Source: Sphingopyxis soli (GTDB lineage Bacteria > Pseudomonadota > Alphaproteobacteria > Sphingomonadales > Sphingomonadaceae). From it: DNA of 32,059 nt. How positions within the stretch are numbered: position 1 is the stretch's first letter; each line of letters opens with the position of its first letter. The notes under the pieces were generated by a model. It was not told the DNA's origin. It made no database searches and saw only the letters and a program-made list of their open reading frames with translations. Position numbers and translations under genes: made by a program. Below are positions 25,880 to 32,059 of the stretch, one piece after another. The stretch is from positions 1 through 32,059 of the forward strand of contig NZ_JAFMTR010000061.1 of NCBI RefSeq assembly GCF_018682675.1, given 5' to 3'.

Positions 25880-28168
25880 ATGACCGGCATCAGGGACAAA
25901 GTGGGGCAAAACAGGTCGCGCCTGCCGCACGTCAGCCGTCGTTCGTTTCTGGTCGGCGCCACCGCCGCGGGCGGCCTCGCGCTTGCCTGGTCGGTCTGGC
26001 CACGCAGCTATGACCCCAACCTCACCGCCGCCGAGGGCGAACATGTCTTCAACGCCTTCCTGAAGATCGGCGACGACGGCCATATCGCCGCGATCGTCCC
26101 GCAATGCGAAATGGGGCAAGGCGTCACGACGCTGCTGCCGCAGATCATGGCCGACGAGCTCGGCGCCGACTGGCGCACGATTGCGGTCGAAAGCGCGCCG
26201 ATCAGCCCGCTCTATACCAACACCCTGCTCGTCGACGAGGACAGCGGCGCCTTCATGCCGCGCAGCCTCGTTCCCGATTTCGTCGCCGACGTGCGAAGCT
26301 GGGTGCGGCGCGAATGGGCGGTGCGCCACGCGGTGATGCTGACCGCCAATTCCTCGTCGGTGCGCATGTTCGAGGGGCCGTGCCGCGCCGCCGCCGCGCA
26401 GGCGCGCGCCCTGCTGATGATGGAGGCAGCCCGCCGTTGGGACGCCGACTGGCAGCAGTGCGACACGCAGGACGGCTTCGTCATCCTCGGCAAGAAGAAG
26501 CTGCGCTTCGCCGAGGTAGCGGCGGGCGCCGCCAAGCTCGATCCGCCCCCCGAACCCGTCTATCGCGCGCCCGCCGCCGATCCGCTCTATGGCAAGGAAC
26601 TGACGCGGCTCGACCTGCCCGCCAAGGTTGATGGCTCGGCGAACTATGCCGGCGACATCCGGCTGCCCGACATGGTGTTCGCGGCGATCCGGCAGGGCCC
26701 GCTCGGCGCGACTCGCCTCAAGAGCATCGACCGCAGGGCGGGGATGAAATCGCCCGGCCTGCTGCATATCGTCGAGCACGAGCGCTGGCTGGCGACGGTC
26801 GCGCGCAACTGGTGGGCGGCGAACCGCGCGCTCGACCGTTTCGCGCCGGTGTTCGAAACCGACGGTCCGCCGGTTTCGACGACGCGCATCGACACGGCGC
26901 TGAAGGCCGCCCTGAAGGCGGACGGCTACCGCATCCGCCAGAAGGGCGACGTCGGCGCGGCAATGGAAGCGCGCAAGAAGATTTCGGCCCATTATGCCGT
27001 TGCGCCCGCCCTCCACGCGCCGATCGAGACGCGCACCGCGACCGCCGCGACCGATCGCGGGCATGTGCGCGTCTGGGTCGCGACGCAGGCGCCCGCGCAG
27101 TGCCGCGACGCGATCGCCCGCGCGACCGGGCTCGCCCCGTCCGACGTCACGTTGTTCCCGATGATGGCGGGCGGGTCGTTCGACGCCTGCCTAGATCACA
27201 GCGTCGCGGTGCAGGCTGCGATCATCGCCCTCCAGATCAAACGACCGGTCCAGCTCGCGTGGTCGCGCGCCGAGGAGATCATGCGAGATATCCCGCGGGC
27301 GCCGGCCCGCGCAAAGATGACCGCGACGCTCGACGCGGCGGGCGGGATCGACGCCCTCATCGCCCGGATCGCGGCGCCATCGACGAACCACGAGTTTCGC
27401 GCGCGGCTGTTCGACGGCACGCCTGCCGACGTTGCGCAGCGCGAGGCGGCCGGCACGCCCGACGCCGTTGCGGTCGAGGGCGCACTCAGCACCTATGACA
27501 TCCGCCATTTCGCGGTCAATCATTGCCCCGCTGACATCGGCCTGCCGACCGGCCGCTGGCGCGGCAACGCCGACAGCTACACGGCCTTCTTCACCGAATG
27601 TTTCATCGACGAGATGGCGGCGCGTTCCGGGTCCGATGCGCTTTCCTATCGCGTCGCGATGCTCGGCGAATCCCCGCAGCTCGCGCGCTGCCTGCTCACC
27701 GCAACCAGCCTCGGCGGCTGGGAGGGCGGCGTCGCGGGCACCGCGCAGGGCCTCGCCTGCCATTCGATGCGCGGCAGCCATATCGCGCTGATGGCGACCG
27801 CACGGCCGAGCGAGCGGGGGTTGCAGGTGCAGCAGCTCGTCGCGGTGGTCGACGCCGGCCGCCTCGTGAACCCGGCGGTCGCGCGGCAACAGGTCGAGGG
27901 CGGGCTGATCTTCGGCCTCGCCGCCGCGACCGGCGCGACGACCGACTATGGCGGCGGGATCGCCGCCGCGCGCAAGCTCGGCCAACTCGGCTTGCCGCGC
28001 CTGTCGCAATCACCCGAGATCATCGTCGAGTTCGTCGACAGCGACCGCGACCCCGGCGGGCTCGGCGAGATCGGCGTTCCCGTCGTCGCACCCGCCGTCG
28101 CCAATGCCATCGCCGCTGCGACGGGACGTCGCATCCGCCGCCTGCCACTATCGACAAGGCCGCTCTGA
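25880..28168 (+). CDS. Tat-exported molybdopterin-binding oxidoreductase large subunit (IorB-like)
   Basis: The 762-residue product belongs to the xanthine dehydrogenase superfamily, in the type resembling isoquinoline 1-oxidoreductase beta subunit or membrane-linked aldehyde dehydrogenase. A twin-arginine signal lies at residues 19-35 (SRRSFLVGATAAGG), so it is exported folded. Cofactor motifs are CEMGQGVTTLLPQIMADELG (about 76-95), MMAGGSFD, and the C-terminal GLGEIGVP with the catalytic Glu730. A C-type haem motif is absent. The usual [2Fe-2S] small subunit (IorA) is not beside it: the next gene, two bases on, is ferrochelatase. The partner must be elsewhere, or the enzyme acts with other electron acceptors. 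Substrate unknown. Confidence 0.9.
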   Translation: MTGIRDKVGQNRSRLPHVSRRSFLVGATAAGGLALAWSVWPRSYDPNLTAAEGEHVFNAFLKIGDDGHIAAIVPQCEMGQGVTTLLPQIMADELGADWRTIAVESAPISPLYTNTLLVDEDSGAFMPRSLVPDFVADVRSWVRREWAVRHAVMLTANSSSVRMFEGPCRAAAAQARALLMMEAARRWDADWQQCDTQDGFVILGKKKLRFAEVAAGAAKLDPPPEPVYRAPAADPLYGKELTRLDLPAKVDGSANYAGDIRLPDMVFAAIRQGPLGATRLKSIDRRAGMKSPGLLHIVEHERWLATVARNWWAANRALDRFAPVFETDGPPVSTTRIDTALKAALKADGYRIRQKGDVGAAMEARKKISAHYAVAPALHAPIETRTATAATDRGHVRVWVATQAPAQCRDAIARATGLAPSDVTLFPMMAGGSFDACLDHSVAVQAAIIALQIKRPVQLAWSRAEEIMRDIPRAPARAKMTATLDAAGGIDALIARIAAPSTNHEFRARLFDGTPADVAQREAAGTPDAVAVEGALSTYDIRHFAVNHCPADIGLPTGRWRGNADSYTAFFTECFIDEMAARSGSDALSYRVAMLGESPQLARCLLTATSLGGWEGGVAGTAQGLACHSMRGSHIALMATARPSERGLQVQQLVAVVDAGRLVNPAVARQQVEGGLIFGLAAATGATTDYGGGIAAARKLGQLGLPRLSQSPEIIVEFVDSDRDPGGLGEIGVPVVAPAVANAIAAATGRRIRRLPLSTRPL

Positions 28169-28170
28169 CC

Positions 28171-29163
28171 ATGCGCACCGGCGACCACCCCGCAATCCCC
28201 GAGGCGCGGACCGGCGTGCTTCTGGTCAATCTCGGCACACCCGATGCACCCACTGCGTCAGCGGTGCGTCGGTACCTCGCTCAATTCCTGTCGGACCGCC
28301 GCGTGGTCGAGATACCCGCACTGCTTTGGCAACCGATCCTTCGCGGCGTCATTCTGACGGTTCGTCCCCGGAAGTCGGCCCATGCCTATGCGCAGGTCTG
28401 GACCGAACAGGGATCGCCGCTTGCCGCGATCACGAAGCGGCAGACCGAAGCGCTGCAGCGCCTGATGGGAGACGATGTCCGCGTCGCCCACGCGATGCGA
28501 TACGGGCAGCCCGAGATCGGCTCCGCAATCGACGCGCTGATGGCGGGCGGTTGCCGCCGAATTCTTGTTGCGCCGCTCTATCCGCAATATTGCGCCGCAA
28601 CCACCGCGACGGTGGTCGACGCGGCCAATGCCCATCTGGCGACGCTTCGCTGGCAGCCGACTCTCCGCTTCCTGCCACCTTATCCCGACGACGCGGCCTA
28701 TATCGAAGCCCTCCAGGCGTCGCTGGAGCAGGGGCTGGAGGCGCTCGACTTCGTACCGGACGCGATCATCGCGAGCTTTCACGGAATGCCCGAGCGCACG
28801 CTGCGGCTTGGCGACCCCTATCATTGCCAATGCCGAAAGACCGCCCGCTTGCTGTCGGAAGCGATCGGCCGCCCGGTCGAGGTCGCGTTCCAGTCGCGCT
28901 TCGGCCGCGCCAAATGGCTCGAGCCCGCAACCGACGTGACGCTCGAACGCCTGGGCCGCGAAGGACGTAGCGTCGCGATATTCGCACCCGGCTTTGCCGC
29001 CGACTGCCTTGAAACGCTGGAAGAAATCGCGATCCGCGGCCGCGAGCAGTTCGTCGCGGCCGGCGGCAGGAATTTCGCCTATCTGCCCTGCCTCAACGAC
29101 AGTGCGCCCGGCATGGCAATGCTCGAAACGCTCGTTCGCCGCGAGCTGGCCGGCTGGCGCTGA
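28171..29163 (+). CDS. hemH: Ferrochelatase
   Basis: The 330-residue product inserts Fe2+ into protoporphyrin IX, the last step of haem b synthesis, at the inner membrane face. Family marks are GVLLVNLGTPDAPTASAVRRYL at the start, AMRYGQPEI, LYPQYCAATTATV, the metal-site His204 in SFHGMPERT, and APGFAADCLETLEEI near the end. Length is normal for bacterial HemH. It starts two bases after the stop of the molybdopterin enzyme with no ribosome binding site of its own, so it is probably translated by re-initiation. That pairing with an oxidoreductase is unusual for hemH. Confidence 0.95.
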   Translation: MRTGDHPAIPEARTGVLLVNLGTPDAPTASAVRRYLAQFLSDRRVVEIPALLWQPILRGVILTVRPRKSAHAYAQVWTEQGSPLAAITKRQTEALQRLMGDDVRVAHAMRYGQPEIGSAIDALMAGGCRRILVAPLYPQYCAATTATVVDAANAHLATLRWQPTLRFLPPYPDDAAYIEALQASLEQGLEALDFVPDAIIASFHGMPERTLRLGDPYHCQCRKTARLLSEAIGRPVEVAFQSRFGRAKWLEPATDVTLERLGREGRSVAIFAPGFAADCLETLEEIAIRGREQFVAAGGRNFAYLPCLNDSAPGMAMLETLVRRELAGWR

Positions 29164-29247
29164 ATTTTCCGACGCTTACCTCCTGTTTAGGTCCGCGCGC
29201 TAGGGTCGAGCCGCGCGGGACCGGGATCGCGCGTTAGAAGGAACATC

Positions 29248-30939
29248 ATGAGCGATCTGACTCAGGCGGCACTGATCCTCGCGGGCTTCACGCTCGCCTT
29301 TCTGTTCGTCGTCTATGCGGTGTACCGGAAGCGCAATCCACGCCCCGCGACCGCCGCGCCGCGGATGCCCAAATTGCCGAGCCTGTCGTTCGAGGCGAGT
29401 CTGCCGCGCCTGTCGCGCAAAGCCGAGATTGAACTCGAACCGGTCGAAATCGCGCCCTCGCGGCTCGCACGCATCAGCAAGCGGCCGGTCTACGAGCCGC
29501 TCGAAGAGCCGGTCGAAGCGGTCGACGCGGAGCCTGTCCCCGCCGAGGTACGCGAGGAAGCGTCGCCTTTCGAGACCGGCGCGGGGTCCGTGGCCAGCAT
29601 CGGAGCCGCAGCGGCGCCCGAACCGGTGACCGAACCGGCAATCGAAGCCGCGGCCCCTGTTCTCGACGAGCGGATTCTTCAGGCTCTCGCGACCGAGGTG
29701 GAAGCGCAGGCGCACGCGACCGAACGCCCCGAACCGACGCCCGCGCTACCCACACCCCCTGCCTCCGTTCGAACCGGCCCGACCGTGCGGCTGGTTCCGC
29801 AGTTTCCGCCGCGCGACGCCATCTTGCGCAAGCATTGGCTCGGCGGGCGGCCCTGTCTGCCTGCCGGTGCCGGCTGGCCAAAGGTCGACGGACGCGACGG
29901 CGATTTCCTGGCGCAGATCGCCTGCGCCGAGCTACCGGCCGGTTTGTGGGACGGGCTCGGCCCGCGTTCGGGGTCGCTCGCCTTCTTCGCCAATCCGGAT
30001 ACCGGTGCGGTCATGGCCCTGCACCTCGTCGAAGACGGCGTACCGCACGATCCGCCGCACCCGCCCGGCCCGGCCTATTTCCGCCCGTGGGGCCTCGCGT
30101 CGGCAACGCTTGCGCCGCTCGCCGTGCGCGCCTTTCCCGAATGGCCCGTCGACGCGGTCACCGGCGAAGCGTCCGCGACGACGGCAGGCGCCGGTCGAGC
30201 CGCGATCGAGGCGCTGTTCGCCGCCGACTATGATATTGGCGATCCCGCCTTCCATCCTTTCGACTGGCCGACCATGCTGGCAATGGCCGACATACTCGAA
30301 AGCCATGTCATGGCGGCGCCGACCGACGGCGCCGCTCCCCCGGATGCGAACGACGAGCTGGCGGAAGCGATCGCCGACGCCGCGGCGAGCAATCGCGAGG
30401 CGCAGGCCAAGCTGGCCGAGATCATCGCGGTCATCCACGAAAGCGCCACACCCGGCGCCAGCTTCGCGCCGTCCGACGCGACCGCCGTCATGGCGGCGCT
30501 GCATGCGATCCGCTGGACCGGCGTCACCGCAACCTCCGATCCCGACAGCGGCGAGGACCAGGTCGAGACGCTGACGCTTCCGCTGACCCGTCGCCGCCCC
30601 GACAGCGACCTGTGGGTCGACGACTTCCGGCTGGTGCTGTTCGATCACGCCAAGCATGCCTGGTCGGCGAACCCCGACCGGCTGTCGGCTCCCGCCCGCG
30701 CCTTTTTCGAACCGGTGTGGCAGGCTATGGCGATGGACGAAGCGGCGTCGGTCGGCGGCTTTCCCTCGCGTCATGCGCCGGGCTTCAACGACGAATTCGA
30801 CGTCGTGATGCTCGAACTCCCGGCGAGCGCGCTGCTCGGACTCGCGCACCGCGACGGCGGCCCCCTCGTCCTTGCGATGCGCAAGGCCGACCTCGCGAGC
30901 GGCGATTTCACGAAGCTCCGCGCGATCGCCTGTAACTGA
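29248..30939 (+). CDS. Membrane-anchored DUF1963 (YwqG-like) protein
   Basis: The 563-residue product has one N-terminal transmembrane helix (about 8-26, ALILAGFTLAFLFVVYAVY) followed by basic residues. A long Pro/Glu/Ala-rich linker (about 30-180) follows, then a C-terminal DUF1963/YwqG domain. The domain is recognised from RPCLPAGAGWPKVDGRDGDFLAQIACAELP, LAFFANPDTG and the end 'LLGLAHRDGGPLVLAMRKADLASGDFTKLRAIACN'. YwqG proteins have no established function. The anchor and linker make this form about twice the usual length. AAGGA before ATG 29248 is a good ribosome binding site. Confidence 0.85.
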   Translation: MSDLTQAALILAGFTLAFLFVVYAVYRKRNPRPATAAPRMPKLPSLSFEASLPRLSRKAEIELEPVEIAPSRLARISKRPVYEPLEEPVEAVDAEPVPAEVREEASPFETGAGSVASIGAAAAPEPVTEPAIEAAAPVLDERILQALATEVEAQAHATERPEPTPALPTPPASVRTGPTVRLVPQFPPRDAILRKHWLGGRPCLPAGAGWPKVDGRDGDFLAQIACAELPAGLWDGLGPRSGSLAFFANPDTGAVMALHLVEDGVPHDPPHPPGPAYFRPWGLASATLAPLAVRAFPEWPVDAVTGEASATTAGAGRAAIEALFAADYDIGDPAFHPFDWPTMLAMADILESHVMAAPTDGAAPPDANDELAEAIADAAASNREAQAKLAEIIAVIHESATPGASFAPSDATAVMAALHAIRWTGVTATSDPDSGEDQVETLTLPLTRRRPDSDLWVDDFRLVLFDHAKHAWSANPDRLSAPARAFFEPVWQAMAMDEAASVGGFPSRHAPGFNDEFDVVMLELPASALLGLAHRDGGPLVLAMRKADLASGDFTKLRAIACN

Positions 30940-30992
30940 CTGGACCGTCTGCCCGAATTGTCGCCTGTTTGACGTTATGGTCATCTTGCGGG

Positions 30993-31006
30993 GCGCGCGC
31001 GCGCGC
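30993..31006. repeat. (GC)7 alternating tract upstream of phaB
   Basis: Seven uninterrupted GC dinucleotides lie in the 106-base leader of the next gene. Alternating purine-pyrimidine GC runs can flip to Z-DNA under supercoiling and are prone to slippage. A TTGACG (30969-30974) lies just upstream, but no good -10 is at 17 bases. Confidence 0.6.
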
Positions 31007-31045
31007 CTTAAGCAAGGGATCGAAAGCATTTGGGAGACCGGGAAC

Positions 31046-31768
31046 ATGGCACGTATCGCAGTCGTCACGGGCGGCAGCCGCGGCATCGGGGAGGCGATCA
31101 GCCTCGCGCTGAAGGATATGGGCGCCACCGTCGTCGCCAATTACTGCGGCAACGACGAAAAGGCGCGCGAGTTCACCGCGCGCACCGGCATCCCCGCCTA
31201 TAAATGGGACGTCGGCGACCATCAGGCGTGCCTCGACAGCTGCGCGCAGATCGCAGAGGAAGTCGGCCCGATCGACATCGTCGTCAACAACGCCGGCATC
31301 ACCCGCGACGGCACCCTTGCGCGGATGCAATATTGCGACTGGGACGATGTGATGCGCGTCAACCTCGGCGGCTGCTTCAACATGGCGAAGGCGACCTTCC
31401 CCGGCATGGTCGAGCGCGGCTGGGGCCGCATCGTCAACATCGGATCGATCAACGGGCAGGCCGGCCAGTACGGCCAGGTCAATTACGCCGCCGCGAAATC
31501 GGGCATCCACGGCTTCACCAAGGCGCTTGCGCAAGAGGGCGCGAAGAAGGGCGTGACGGTGAACGCGATCGCCCCCGGCTATATCGACACCGACATGGTC
31601 GCCGCAGTGCCCGCGCCCGTGCTCGAAAAGATCGTCGCGAAGATCCCCGTCGGCCGCCTCGGCCACGCCGAGGAAATCGCCCGCGGGGTTGCCTTCCTGT
31701 GCAGCGAGGATGCAGGGTTCGTCACCGGATCGACGATGTCGATCAACGGCGGCCAGCATATGTATTGA
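31046..31768 (+). CDS. phaB: Acetoacetyl-CoA reductase (SDR family)
   Basis: The 240-residue product should reduce acetoacetyl-CoA to (R)-3-hydroxybutyryl-CoA with NADPH for polyhydroxybutyrate synthesis. The SDR cofactor loop is TGGSRGIGEA near residue 8. NNAGITRDGTLARM is the PhaB/FabG signature. The catalytic set is S134, Y147 and K151 (VNYAAAKSG), and GYIDTDMV and the C-terminal FVTGSTMSINGGQHMY are PhaB-like. 'YCDWDDVMRVNLGGCFNM' also fits PhaB better than FabG. GGGAG lies 8 bases before ATG 31046. A ribbon-helix-helix gene follows with a TTGA overlap. phaA and phaC are not in the window. Confidence 0.92.
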   Translation: MARIAVVTGGSRGIGEAISLALKDMGATVVANYCGNDEKAREFTARTGIPAYKWDVGDHQACLDSCAQIAEEVGPIDIVVNNAGITRDGTLARMQYCDWDDVMRVNLGGCFNMAKATFPGMVERGWGRIVNIGSINGQAGQYGQVNYAAAKSGIHGFTKALAQEGAKKGVTVNAIAPGYIDTDMVAAVPAPVLEKIVAKIPVGRLGHAEEIARGVAFLCSEDAGFVTGSTMSINGGQHMY

Positions 31769-32001
31769 CCGCGGACTTTCATCCCCCGGTCAAGCGCTCG
31801 GTCACCATCGCCGGCCACCCGACCTCGATCAGCCTCGAGCCCGTCTTCTGGGATGCGCTCGAAGCCGAGGCCGTGCGTCAGGCGCTGCCCGTGAACGCGC
31901 TGGTCGCGCGGATCGATGTCGAACGCATGGAGGCCGACGATCCGCCGAACCTGACATCGGCGATCCGGCAGTGGCTGTGGCGGAACCGGCCGACCGACTA
32001 G
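31765..32001 (+). CDS. Ribbon-helix-helix domain protein
   Basis: The 78-residue product begins with PPVKRSVTIAGHPTSISLEPVFWDALEAEAVRQALPVNALVARID, the RHH_4 type found in alphaproteobacteria. It ends with NLTSAIRQWLWRNRP. RHH proteins bind DNA as dimers through the first strand (KRSVTIAGH). TTG 31765 overlaps the phaB stop (TTGA), and no ATG or GTG upstream in frame is better. Its coupling to phaB invites the idea of a PHB-linked regulator, but this family is widespread and uncharacterised. Confidence 0.8.
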   Translation: MTADFHPPVKRSVTIAGHPTSISLEPVFWDALEAEAVRQALPVNALVARIDVERMEADDPPNLTSAIRQWLWRNRPTD

Positions 32002-32059
32002 GTCACCGACTCATTATGCCGCAACCAAATCCTGATTGATGCGAGCTGGATGGAAGCGA
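32002..32059. other. Trailing bases
   Basis: These 58 bases after the RHH stop are AT-richer and hold no complete feature. They may be the start of the next intergenic region. Confidence 0.4.

Overview
The window is GC-rich, densely coded chromosomal DNA of an alphaproteobacterium. It is most likely from the Sphingomonadales and is Sphingopyxis-like. The evidence is a PEPxxWA-type C-terminal sorting signal, a sphingomonad-style AcnA start, an ATP12 F1-ATPase assembly factor, alphaproteobacterial palindromic intergenic repeats, and very high G/C at third codon positions. The genus is inferred from recognition of protein families, not from a search.

Layout: (1) 1-2.9 kb holds an acyl-CoA synthetase and a PEPxxWA-CTERM exported protein with a strong terminator. 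(2) 2.9-6.9 kb is an accessory block: a phage-type HTH protein, two families of palindromic repeats, a ParDE toxin-antitoxin pair with a readable promoter/operator, an AT-rich gene for an ApeA-like HEPN protein, and an AbrB-like plus XRE regulator pair. One palindromic repeat family lies on both sides of the ParDE-HEPN-AbrB-XRE segment. (3) 6.9-9.9 kb holds aconitase AcnA, a terminator and a small CBU_0592-type membrane protein. (4) 10.1-11.3 kb holds tRNA-Val(UAC) and a winged-helix regulator. (5) 11.7-14.8 kb is a tightly overlapping operon: crcB, an RluA/RluC-family pseudouridine synthase, a PaiB-like protein, a two-helix membrane protein and ATP12. (6) 14.8-20 kb is acyl-CoA metabolism: a minus-strand operon (acyl-CoA synthetase, HCCA-isomerase/DsbA-like protein, crotonase) and a divergent acyl-CoA synthetase. 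(7) 20.2-24.3 kb, minus strand, holds a VOC protein and hflK-hflC-degP (membrane protein quality control). (8) 24.4-29.2 kb holds the Mrp/ApbC Fe-S carrier, a CoA-binding protein, a Tat-exported molybdopterin oxidoreductase large subunit and ferrochelatase. (9) 29.2-32 kb holds a membrane-anchored DUF1963 protein, an acetoacetyl-CoA reductase (PhaB) and a ribbon-helix-helix protein.

Most of the window is housekeeping or carbon metabolism: acyl-CoA activation, beta-oxidation-like steps, PHB synthesis, TCA cycle, Fe-S and haem assembly, and envelope proteolysis. The best candidate for something little described is the HEPN gene at 4485-5867. Its base composition differs clearly from its neighbours, it carries a readable RNase-type R-x4-H motif, and it sits between toxin-antitoxin-type genes. 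I infer a defence or abortive-infection role from the family and the context; the sequence does not prove it.
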